Of a stretch of 40,681 nt of DNA, positions 1 through 7,230 are shown piece by piece. The notes beneath the pieces were generated by a model. The model ran no database searches and was not told where the DNA came from. It saw only the letters and a list, made by a program, of their open reading frames with translations. Position numbers and translations under genes: made by a program. Positions within the stretch are counted from its first letter, which is position 1. Each line of letters opens with the position of its first letter. Source of the stretch: Spirochaetota bacterium (GTDB taxonomy: Bacteria > Spirochaetota > Leptospiria > Turneriellales > Turneriellaceae); contig JAFLED010000005.1 of assembly GCA_017302045.1 (NCBI GenBank), forward strand, positions 1-40,681. Reading direction: 5' to 3'.

Positions 1-42
1 CCCGGAGATTAAACTGCTCCGTCCAGCGCAATCGCCGGGCGG

Positions 43-219
43 TTAGGCGGCGCGTGCTTTTTTGATTGCTTCGACGGGGCGAGCGAGTACCTTCGCAATC
101 TCTTCGTCCGTCAACTCGAAACGATCGAGAATTTCGACTTGCACCTGGAGGCTGGCCGTAATCTGGTTGAGCACGCAAAGATATGCCAGCATCAACCGTA
201 CCGAACTGTCTGCTTTCAT
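43..219 (-). CDS. Small HTH-like protein, 58 aa
   Basis: This short reading frame starts with ATG at 219, behind an AAAGGA-like ribosome binding site, and ends with TAA at 43-45. The product has a helical first half (LMLAYLCVLNQI) and a C-terminal segment, TDEEIAKVLARPVEAIKKAR, that resembles the helix-turn-helix of sigma region 4 or a small regulator, where 'E-E-I-A-x-x-L' is followed by 'V-x-x-I-K-K-A-R'. It lies 119 nt after the TPR gene on the same strand, so it may be the last gene of the long minus-strand run or have its own promoter. I do not recognise a named family. The codon pattern and ribosome binding site argue for a real gene, but its regulatory role is inferred only from the helix pattern. 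Confidence 0.55.
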   Translation of the reverse strand: MKADSSVRLMLAYLCVLNQITASLQVQVEILDRFELTDEEIAKVLARPVEAIKKARAA

Positions 220-338
220 GGGGAGTCCTTTAGAAAAAATTCGCCGGCGAAGGCGTCGGGCAAGAGTCTTTGTTTCCGCGTCTTGTCAACAGATCGCGTT
301 AAATCGGCGCCCCTCGCCGGATTTCAAGCTCTGTTTGT

Positions 339-923
339 TTATTTCGCCCAGGCCAAACCTTCGTCGGCGTATTTACTTCCGGGAAACATCAGTTTCACTC
401 GTTCGAAATTCTGCCGCGCACGCTCCTTTTTTCCCTGTTTGAGTTGCGCCCAGCCGAGGCCCATCAGAACTGTGGCATCCGAGGGGTATTCGGCGGCCAG
501 CTCGGCATAATATTTTTCAGAACGCGGGAAATCCCCCGTGAGGTATGTGGCATAAGCGATCTTGATGCGCGCCGTATAGTTTCTAGGGTCGCTGCGCAGC
601 ACGGCCTGCGCTTCGATCTCTGCCTGTTTATACTGCCCGAGTGCGATCAGCGGTAAGAGCTTGCCGAGACGGGGCTCGAGCGAGTCGCTTTTGAGCAGCA
701 GCGCATTCTGGTAATGTTGCAACGAACGGGTGTAACTGCCCGCAAGATAAGCCACGTAACCGGCGCGCAGCGCAAAAAAATATTCTTTGGGATTCTCCGC
801 TGCGAGTTTTTCCATGCCCGCAAGCGCGTCGGCGTATTTGCCGTAGTATTCTTGTGTGTAGGTGTCTTGCAGCCCCGCGCCATAGAGCGAGGTTGCGCAG
901 AGCAGAATGCCGAAGTATTTCAA
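339..923 (-). CDS. Exported TPR-repeat protein
   Basis: The 194-aa product begins with a short signal peptide (MKYFGILLCATSLYGAG). The rest is tandem tetratricopeptide-like helical hairpins, seen as repeated 'A-L-x-x-x-x-P-x-x-x-x-x-x-x-L-G' patterns such as AVLRSDPRNYTARIKIAYA and YPSDATVLMGLGWAQLKQGK. TPRs are protein-protein scaffolds, so this is probably a periplasmic or outer-membrane-associated adaptor. Its ATG overlaps the end of the preceding gene by 4 nt (ATGA, 920-923), so it is probably translationally coupled to the TPR-barrel protein upstream, and the two products may work together. No catalytic motif is visible. Confidence 0.8.
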   Translation of the reverse strand: MKYFGILLCATSLYGAGLQDTYTQEYYGKYADALAGMEKLAAENPKEYFFALRAGYVAYLAGSYTRSLQHYQNALLLKSDSLEPRLGKLLPLIALGQYKQAEIEAQAVLRSDPRNYTARIKIAYATYLTGDFPRSEKYYAELAAEYPSDATVLMGLGWAQLKQGKKERARQNFERVKLMFPGSKYADEGLAWAK

Positions 924-2149
924 AATAAGCTCCCTGTAGCCGCGAATGTGAATGTGCCTGAGACTGGTGTGTCGCCGTTGATCGCCTTCCAGCGGCCATA
1001 CGTATAAGCCGCAGATATTTCAAGCCCCGCAAAGGGTTTGATGGCGAGGCGGCCAAAGGTAGAGAGTTCGAGCTCATCGAGTACATAGGTGAGTATCAGG
1101 CCGTTTTCCGCAAGCGGCGTAAAAAGGCTGCCATAGAGAGCACCAGCGCTGGCACAGAAAATCGAGAAACAATAACGCAACGACGCCGATGCCGCACCAT
1201 AAAAACTTGTCGTTTGGGTGTATTTAATGGCCTGCAGATTTGCGCCGAGCCCCAATGTCAATCCGCGGGCGAGCGGCATCTGGTATTGAGGGTTGAATTG
1301 CAGGCCCTTGTGACTGGGAAAAATCAGCGCATCTGCGCCAAAGCTGAAGTTTGAATAGATACTCGTTTTGTATGTTGCGCTGATCGTCACCGCATTGTCG
1401 AGCAGGCTGTAATTCGAAGACAGGTAGTGCCCCGTAAGGTTGAGGTGAGAAAGGTCAGAAAATAAAAAACCGGCCATGGCTTTGATCTCCCTGGTTTCAT
1501 AGCCGCTGGTCGATGTGGGATTTCCCAAATTGCTCTGCGCATAACCCGCGCCGAGGCTCATACCCGATTGGAAATTCCAGGTTGCGAAGGCGCCCGAGTC
1601 ATAACCCGAAGACTTGAGGCGCGAGCCCGCGAAGTTTGTGTTCTGGTAATACGACATCAGCATGCCTGCGGGCGCAGCCGTCACAGCCCGCGCACCGTGT
1701 TCGTCGATGAGGCCAGTGTAGATCTCGCGCGCACTCGACGAGTCGCCGTTTTCTTTGTACGCTGCGGCGAGGCGCATCTTGACCCAGAAGTTTTGGGGGT
1801 CGATAGAAAGCGCCGCGCGACCCCATTGAAGACTTTCTGAATATTTTTCGGCGCCGAGGTAGGCCCACTGTGCGCCGGCCTTCGCGTCGAGGTTTTGCGA
1901 TAACGAATCTGCCTTGAGATAATCTTCGCTCGCCGCGTCGTATTCGCCCAGCATCAGGTTACAATAACCACGGTTCATGAGGGCTATCGGGTAGTTGGGT
2001 TCGCTCGAGATTACCTGGTTCCAGATGCCGAGCGCAGAGAGATAGTTGCCGGATTGCATTTCGGAGAAGGCTTTTGTTTGGGTTTGAGCGAGAAGAGAAC
2101 TCAAGGTGGCTAAAAAAATGATAACTCCAACCCCTATCCCCCTCCCCAT
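920..2149 (-). CDS. TPR protein with C-terminal outer-membrane beta-barrel
   Basis: The product has about 409 aa. A signal peptide (MGRGIGVGVIIFLATLSSLLAQ) is followed by TPR-like helices over residues 25-160 and then a region rich in alternating aromatic and small residues. It ends '...FTFAATGSLF', with the terminal Phe typical of outer-membrane barrels. I chose the ATG at 2149 because it gives a proper signal peptide. An in-frame ATG at 2215 lies inside the upstream gene and adds 22 residues that are not signal-like. The n-region of the signal peptide is encoded by a GC-rich repeat (2123-2194). The function is unknown; a TPR module in front of a barrel suggests an envelope assembly or export role. 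It is coupled to the next TPR gene by an ATGA overlap. Confidence 0.75.
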   Translation of the reverse strand: MGRGIGVGVIIFLATLSSLLAQTQTKAFSEMQSGNYLSALGIWNQVISSEPNYPIALMNRGYCNLMLGEYDAASEDYLKADSLSQNLDAKAGAQWAYLGAEKYSESLQWGRAALSIDPQNFWVKMRLAAAYKENGDSSSAREIYTGLIDEHGARAVTAAPAGMLMSYYQNTNFAGSRLKSSGYDSGAFATWNFQSGMSLGAGYAQSNLGNPTSTSGYETREIKAMAGFLFSDLSHLNLTGHYLSSNYSLLDNAVTISATYKTSIYSNFSFGADALIFPSHKGLQFNPQYQMPLARGLTLGLGANLQAIKYTQTTSFYGAASASLRYCFSIFCASAGALYGSLFTPLAENGLILTYVLDELELSTFGRLAIKPFAGLEISAAYTYGRWKAINGDTPVSGTFTFAATGSLF

Positions 2150-2194
2150 GACATGGAGAGGGGAGAAAGATTTTGCAAATGCCAGGGTGGAGTT
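2123..2194. repeat. GC-rich hairpin repeat, copy 1 (MITE/REP-like)
   Basis: A 72-bp element is bounded by inverted AACTCC/GGAGTT ends. Its core is a C-rich arm, CCCCTCCCCATG, facing a G-rich arm, ATGGAGAGGGG. The core matches the first half of the repeat at 31660-31745 nearly base for base (CCCCTCCCC-Ay-…-TGGAGAGGGGAG). It ends exactly where the stop codon of the urea-transporter fusion begins and supplies the start and first codons of the TPR-barrel gene. No transposase is present. Confidence 0.6.
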
Positions 2195-4338
2195 CAAGCC
2201 GCTGACAGTACCCATTTGGCTCCATTGCGTTCTGCGGTAATTTTTCCAGGGAAGCCGCCATTGAGTTCGGCCGAGGTCGCGAGCACGACGCGCGTGCCGT
2301 TGGTGATCGTCGAAACCAGCGGCGCACCTGTATACGATTGCGGCACCGCGCTCCAGCGCAGGGCGACGCGGTCGGTGAAGGGCAGCAGAATATCTTTGAT
2401 GAGCCTCACCGGCAGAGAAACGAAGTATTTGTAAGAGATATTTTCTCCATACGCGAAGCGCGCCGCGGAGAAGGGCACGCGGTAATAGGCATTGAAGAGT
2501 AAAAAGAGTGCGCTCTGGCGGCTGCCGCTATAGTCGAGTGCCGCAAACCAGTCATTCGACGCCGAATACAGCAGGCGGTCGCCTTCGCGGTTTTCGATGA
2601 AGCGCGTACCGAGAAAGTCGATTTTGACTTCCCACTCTTCCATGAGCTGTTTTTTTTCGGGCGTCTCCAGCGCGACGCGCATGACCTGCCCCGGGGCGAG
2701 CGTGAAAAACGTCTTCAGGTTAAAATCGGGTGCGAGGTTGGCGACCACCTCGCCGGCTTTGGGTACGCCGTTGAAATGGATTTTCGAAACGCCGTTGTGC
2801 AAGATGTACTGCGTGAGCGCAACAGGTAGCGTGGCGCTGCCGATCTCGGGTGTTGCCTGAAAGTGCAAATGCAGGTGTGGTTCGGCCGAGCGGCCCGAAT
2901 TGCCGGCCTGTGCCAGCTTTGTGCCGGCGATGACATAGTCGCCTTCTTTGACCGTGACCGAGTTTTTTTTCAGATGGCAGACAAGGGAGAACAGCGCGGG
3001 GCCGTGCTGAATGAGTACCAGATTACCCCAATTCTCACGCAGGTTCATGGCTCCGAGTTCATTGTCGTCGAGATGCGATACCACGCGGCGCACGGTGCCG
3101 GCCGCGACCGCGAGCACGGGCAGGCCGAAGGTGTAATAATCTTCTACCGAGGCGGATTGATTTTTGCGCAGAGCACCCTCTTCAGAGAGAGCCATAAAGT
3201 CGAGACTGGCATACCACTCACCCTGGTGTGTGTATTCGCCGTGGTAGCCCTGCGAGACCTTCCATTTACCCCAGAACGGCAGACGAATGTCGAGTCCCAA
3301 ATCGCCGAAGCGGCCTTGCCGCGATTTAAAAAAATCGAGATTATATTCGGGAGAGCCAGGCAGAAAATCGACAGGCCGCAGGTTTTTGTTGTAGAGCAAT
3401 TTAATACAGTATAGAAAAAGCAATGTCGTGAGGGCAAATGGCAGCGTGAGCACCGGCATGTTGAAGCTCACGAAGAAAATCTTGATGAACGAGGCGACGG
3501 TCGCGGTCGCTAGTGTCGCGAGTATGGCCAGTGTAAATGCCGCAGGCCCTGGAACGAGAAAGATGCCACCGAGCGCCATGGCGGTGAGAATATAGTTGAA
3601 AGCGACGAGCCCCCCCGTCATGTCGTTGAGGTCGCCTTTCAGAATGAGGTGAAATGCCGCGCCGGCGGCGAAACCTGCGAGCGAAAGAAGAAATCCTAAC
3701 CGGCTCGAGATAATGAGCGCGAGCATGATTGTGAGCCCTGCCCACGGGCTCGATTGGAAAAAAATCGCACCCAGCGACTTGAGGTAATACAACGCATAGC
3801 GCGGGATTTCGGGAAAATAAACATCGTAGGGAAATGCCTCGGCCTTTTGCAGCGCGGCAGCGTCGTAGTTGTAGAACGCGAGATAGCTGATCGAGCTGAC
3901 GAGCACGAAGGGAATCGAGAGCGCCGGTATATTAAAGAAGTAACCGAAGATATGATCCAGCGCAATGTTGACAAAGATCAGAAGAACGACGGCAACGAAG
4001 AGAATAAAGAGAGCGGTCGCGCCAAAGGCATAGTAGTAGCTGAATGAAAGGCCGAGCAATAGGGCGTTGAAACCGATCAGGCCCTTACGGATTTTATCTT
4101 CGTGCACACCTACAATACGCGCCAGCAGGTTGGCGGTCATTATGGCGAAGATGCCAAAGAGCCCGGCTTTGAAGTTGAAGAAGGTTGCCCCGAGAGCGAT
4201 CAGACCGATGAGCTTTCGGTCGCTGAAGAGTATGTTCGAATAAGAGCGGAGAAGGGATTCAACCCTCACCCCCCAACCCCCTCTCCTGAAGGAGAGGGGG
4301 AGTCTGAATTCCGGGGTGGGGTCAGCAAAAGTATCCAC
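2194..4338 (-). CDS. Urea transporter family protein fused to an M23 metallopeptidase domain
   Basis: The product has 714 aa. Residues about 30-330 are a polytopic membrane domain of the urea transporter (UT/SLC14) type, with the signature-like GLIGFNALLLGL, a second half containing GGLVAFNYILTAMALGG, and PVLTLPFALTTLLFLY. Residues about 355-520 are a LytM/M23 domain: YTHQGEWYASLDF supplies the first His/Asp pair and PHLHLHF the second His pair, with the glycine-rich NSGRSAEPH before it. About 190 further residues of beta-rich sequence follow. A channel fused to a peptidoglycan endopeptidase-like domain is unusual. The start is GTG at 4338, 2 nt after the decarboxylase stop; a second GTG at 4269 is an alternative, because residues 7-25 are encoded by a repeat element. 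Substrate and protease activity are inferred from family resemblance. Confidence 0.8.
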   Translation of the reverse strand: MDTFADPTPEFRLPLSFRRGGWGVRVESLLRSYSNILFSDRKLIGLIALGATFFNFKAGLFGIFAIMTANLLARIVGVHEDKIRKGLIGFNALLLGLSFSYYYAFGATALFILFVAVVLLIFVNIALDHIFGYFFNIPALSIPFVLVSSISYLAFYNYDAAALQKAEAFPYDVYFPEIPRYALYYLKSLGAIFFQSSPWAGLTIMLALIISSRLGFLLSLAGFAAGAAFHLILKGDLNDMTGGLVAFNYILTAMALGGIFLVPGPAAFTLAILATLATATVASFIKIFFVSFNMPVLTLPFALTTLLFLYCIKLLYNKNLRPVDFLPGSPEYNLDFFKSRQGRFGDLGLDIRLPFWGKWKVSQGYHGEYTHQGEWYASLDFMALSEEGALRKNQSASVEDYYTFGLPVLAVAAGTVRRVVSHLDDNELGAMNLRENWGNLVLIQHGPALFSLVCHLKKNSVTVKEGDYVIAGTKLAQAGNSGRSAEPHLHLHFQATPEIGSATLPVALTQYILHNGVSKIHFNGVPKAGEVVANLAPDFNLKTFFTLAPGQVMRVALETPEKKQLMEEWEVKIDFLGTRFIENREGDRLLYSASNDWFAALDYSGSRQSALFLLFNAYYRVPFSAARFAYGENISYKYFVSLPVRLIKDILLPFTDRVALRWSAVPQSYTGAPLVSTITNGTRVVLATSAELNGGFPGKITAERNGAKWVLSAA
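4262..4325. repeat. GC-rich hairpin repeat, copy 2
   Basis: The core is a perfect 10-bp stem, CCCCCTCTCC (4277-4286) / GGAGAGGGGG (4291-4300), with a TGAA loop. It is flanked by CCCTCACCCC on one side and GGGGTGGGG on the other. It belongs to the same family as the copies at 2123-2194 and 31660-31745. It lies inside the annotated 5' end of the urea-transporter fusion, where its translation reads as a low-complexity P/R/G stretch. Confidence 0.6.
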
Positions 4339-4340
4339 GA

Positions 4341-5765
4341 TTAGCTTTCCATCGCGACCATATCTTCCATCGTCTCGCGGCGCTTGATGAGTTTGACTTC
4401 ACCCTTGGGCGAGACGAGTACCACCGCAGGTTTCATTTCGATGAACTGCATCGACTGCGTCACGTTATAAGCCCCAACCGGATGAATAACCACCTGTTCG
4501 CCGCGGTGCAGATTTGGTAGCAGACACTTCTCGCGCACGACGTCGATGTTCATGCACAGTGGCCCGTAGAGAATCACATCTTCCCAGGCACCCGAGTAAT
4601 GCTGTGTCGGCGAAACTTTCAGGTCATACCAGGTGGATGTATAAAGAAGGTTCACCCCTGCATCGAGAATGAGCGCGCGCTGCCCGCTCGCGAGCATTTT
4701 CGAACCCGCGACCGATGAGATCAGAAATCCGGCCTCGTCGACCAGAGCCCGCCCTGTTTCCAAAAAGAGTTGCGGCGGCTCTTCGCCGGGAAAATTTTCA
4801 TAGAGTGTATCGCAGATGGCTTCGGCATACGCATCGAAGCTGGGAATCCAAGAGCAGTCTGCTTTGTAGTGGGCTTTGAGTTTATTTTTCGAGGCGAAAC
4901 CGCCGCCGAGATCGATGTAGCGCACGGGCTGCGAAAGTTCTTCGCGCAGCTGTTTGTAGAACTTGCTGACCTTGTCGGCTGCCTTCTTATAAGGGCCCGT
5001 TTCATACATGAAAGTGCCGATGTGTGAATGGACTCCGATAATTTTGAGTTTGCCATCCGAGGTTGCAATCCGCGCGGCCTCGAGCGCATGACCGCTTTCG
5101 AGATTGAACCCGAAGCGGCTCCACTGCGGCACCATGCCGGTATCGAGATTGAGTCGCAGAGCAATTTCAACCGGCCGCCCCAGCTCGTCGGATATTTTCT
5201 TTAGATCGCGTATTTCGTCGAGATGGTCGGCATGAATTCTCGCGCCTTCGCTCACGGCCCGCTTTAAAATTTCATAGGTCTTGTAAGGGCCGTTGAAGAT
5301 AATTTTATCGCCGGGAATGCCGTTATGGCGGGCCTTCAGATATTCGAACCCCGAAACAACCTCGGCCCAACTGCCTTCGCTATGAAAGACATTGCAGATC
5401 GCGTCGAGGTAGTTCGTCTTATATGACCACGCGGCCTGAAACGAGGGGTAGCGCGATGAAAATGCCTGGTTGAGCTCGCGCACTTTGCGGCGTAAGGTGT
5501 TCTCAGAGTAAACGAAGAGCGGCGAACCGAACTTTGAGACGAGTTCTGCGATCGAAACGCCGTCGATGCTCAACACGGGTTCAGGTACGCTGTAACCGCC
5601 GAATTTATTGGCGGCACCCATGTATTGTTTGCGTATCACCGGGCGCGCATATGGTTTGCGTGCACCAGCACCTGCTGTGCCGCGCAAACCATGGACATCC
5701 GTGCCATCTGTATTGCGCGCGGATGGGCCTCCGGCGGGGCTGTTTTGTTCGTTGTTATTTTTCAT
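4341..5765 (-). CDS. PLP-dependent decarboxylase of the diaminopimelate/ornithine decarboxylase type (fold III), with N-terminal extension
   Basis: The 474-aa product carries the family landmarks in order: the PLP lysine in SYKTN (Lys116), HSHIGT, the glycine loop DLGGGF, ETGRALV (the usual EPGR with Pro replaced by Thr), GPLCMN with the active-site Cys, and VGAYNVTQ. The family decarboxylates D- or L-amino acids such as meso-DAP, ornithine, or carrier-bound glutamate. About 65 residues precede the catalytic core. They are Gly/Ala/Asn-rich and contain KPYARPVIRKQYMG, a Y-x-x-P-x-I pattern. The position 3 nt after an ATP-grasp gene, which itself overlaps a PqqD-like gene, points to a dedicated modification pathway rather than housekeeping lysine synthesis. 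The substrate is unknown. Confidence 0.85.
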   Translation of the reverse strand: MKNNNEQNSPAGGPSARNTDGTDVHGLRGTAGAGARKPYARPVIRKQYMGAANKFGGYSVPEPVLSIDGVSIAELVSKFGSPLFVYSENTLRRKVRELNQAFSSRYPSFQAAWSYKTNYLDAICNVFHSEGSWAEVVSGFEYLKARHNGIPGDKIIFNGPYKTYEILKRAVSEGARIHADHLDEIRDLKKISDELGRPVEIALRLNLDTGMVPQWSRFGFNLESGHALEAARIATSDGKLKIIGVHSHIGTFMYETGPYKKAADKVSKFYKQLREELSQPVRYIDLGGGFASKNKLKAHYKADCSWIPSFDAYAEAICDTLYENFPGEEPPQLFLETGRALVDEAGFLISSVAGSKMLASGQRALILDAGVNLLYTSTWYDLKVSPTQHYSGAWEDVILYGPLCMNIDVVREKCLLPNLHRGEQVVIHPVGAYNVTQSMQFIEMKPAVVLVSPKGEVKLIKRRETMEDMVAMES

Positions 5766-5768
5766 TTT

Positions 5769-6875
5769 TTATCCTTGTGCGAAGACACTCGCCCGCTGCG
5801 CGGGCATTGTTTTTAGAGGGAGACGGGTTTGAGTTGCGTGTGCGACCATGCCGCTTGTCGAAAGCGATTCCAGCTGCGCCATCGGTATGATCTCATCGCG
5901 CGCGTGGCGGATGAAAACCTTACCGACGTCGTAATCGGTACGCGGTTCGACAGGCGCACCGAGCGCGAGTTGCACATGCATCGCTGGCAGATTGATGCCC
6001 GCCGCAGTCGCGAGGTAAACCCAGGCGGGAAACCGTGGATTCATTTCGATGAGAAATACCTCTTCGGTTTTGTTTTCGACGATGAACTCGAGTTCAAAGC
6101 CGCCATCCCAGTTGAGATATTGTATCAGCCGGCGTGTCATCTCGAGAATCTTTTCGTTGCGTATCGTGACACCCGACCAGGCCTTGCCTTTATCGGTGAG
6201 AAAAAGTTTTTTCATCGCCACGGCGCCATAGAGCTTGCCGCGCTTCGCGAGGCCTGCGACATTCATCTCTTCGCCCTGGATCATGTTCTGCGCGATCACG
6301 GGCACTCCCCACTGTGAGGCGAGCTTATAAAACCAGCCGACGGCTTCTTCGGGCGAATACGCGGCATACGCTTCATAGAACTGCCCTTTGACCAAAAGGG
6401 GAAATCCCAGTTGATCGAAGGCATCGCGCAGCGCCGACACGTCGGAAATCCGCACGGTCTTGGGTGTTTTCACGATATCTTCGGGGATTTTTTCTGCGAG
6501 CGTGGGCTTCTCGCGCATCGCCAGACTTTCTTTCAGGGGCAGTAAGAGTTTAATGCCGAGATAACGCAGCTCGCCTTCGATAGCGATATAGTTCTCGAGT
6601 TCTGAGTCTAACGTCGGTACAATCACATCGATTTTTTCGGTCTTGTGGATTTCGGCGATGCGCGTTAAGAGCGCGCGCGGGCCTGTGTTGGGGTAGGGAG
6701 TGAGATAACAGGCCGAGACGAGATCAGACATATAGTTACCGGCGTCGAGCACGCCGTACGTGATACCGATATGGCGCTGGCGAAAACCTGACTCTTTCAG
6801 CGAACGTAGCACCGCGAGACCCGGTGCCGGGCTGTCGGCGGCATTGAGGCCCGTGACGCAGATCGTCGGACTCAT
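5769..6875 (-). CDS. ATP-grasp carboxylate-amine ligase
   Basis: The 368-aa product has an N-terminal Rossmann-like pre-ATP-grasp domain (ICVTGLNAADSPAPGLAVLRSL). The ATP-grasp fold follows: a nucleotide-binding Lys in FPLLVKGQFYEAYAA, the hinge segment VPVIAQNMIQGEEMNVAG, and the Mg-binding motif LIEMNPRFPAW (E-x-N-P-R). Such enzymes activate a carboxylate as an acyl-phosphate and join it to an amine or thiol. Its ATG overlaps the PqqD-like gene by 4 nt, and its stop lies 3 nt before the decarboxylase, so all three are probably made together. A plausible scheme is that the ligase attaches an amino acid to a peptide or carrier and the decarboxylase then acts on it, as BtrJ and BtrK do in butirosin synthesis. 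This is inference from gene content. Confidence 0.85.
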   Translation of the reverse strand: MSPTICVTGLNAADSPAPGLAVLRSLKESGFRQRHIGITYGVLDAGNYMSDLVSACYLTPYPNTGPRALLTRIAEIHKTEKIDVIVPTLDSELENYIAIEGELRYLGIKLLLPLKESLAMREKPTLAEKIPEDIVKTPKTVRISDVSALRDAFDQLGFPLLVKGQFYEAYAAYSPEEAVGWFYKLASQWGVPVIAQNMIQGEEMNVAGLAKRGKLYGAVAMKKLFLTDKGKAWSGVTIRNEKILEMTRRLIQYLNWDGGFELEFIVENKTEEVFLIEMNPRFPAWVYLATAAGINLPAMHVQLALGAPVEPRTDYDVGKVFIRHARDEIIPMAQLESLSTSGMVAHATQTRLPLKTMPAQRASVFAQG

Positions 6876-7129
6876 GCCGCACCGCCTGTAATGAGGCCCA
6901 CTTCTTTGAGCTGTAGCAGTGCATCGCTGACGTCTTCGAGCGCCTGCGCCGGCGACACTTCGAAATCTGTGGTGAGCGCCTCGGCGATCTGCCGTTGCTG
7001 CAGACCGTGCTTCAGCGCTTTGAGAATAAAGATCGCCGATTCATTGAGGGTGAATGTATTACCCGTCGCCGGATCGAACAAAAACCCGGTTTCCGAGAGC
7101 GCTAGATTCTTGAGTTTATTGAGTTCCAT
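6872..7129 (-). CDS. PqqD-like (RRE-type) small protein
   Basis: The 85-aa product fits the PqqD/RiPP recognition element pattern. A beta-hairpin opening (ETGFLFDPATGNTFTLNESA) is followed by a winged-helix body: FILKALKHGLQQRQIAEAL, then AQALEDVSDALLQLKEVGLI. PqqD proteins are peptide chaperones that hold a precursor leader for modifying enzymes. I start it at ATG 7129, preceded by AAAGG; an upstream TTG at 7174 would add 15 unlikely residues. It is the first gene of the minus-strand run and overlaps the ATP-grasp start. No obvious separate precursor peptide gene was found beside it. An acyl-carrier role is unlikely because there is no D-S-L/L-x-S phosphopantetheine motif. Confidence 0.7.
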   Translation of the reverse strand: MELNKLKNLALSETGFLFDPATGNTFTLNESAIFILKALKHGLQQRQIAEALTTDFEVSPAQALEDVSDALLQLKEVGLITGGAA

Positions 7130-7230
7130 ATTGGCCTTTGTAGTGTAGAGCCCCGACCACCCAAAGCCGGACAAATTTTTGTTGCCTTGCCAAATCGCTT
7201 TTGGGCCATTAAAGAAGATTTCGCGCGCCT

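Noticed and set aside
62-442. 126-aa plus-strand frame at the left edge
   Set aside because: It lies across the 58-aa minus-strand gene and the end of the TPR gene, and the translation is Arg/Ser-rich shadow sequence.
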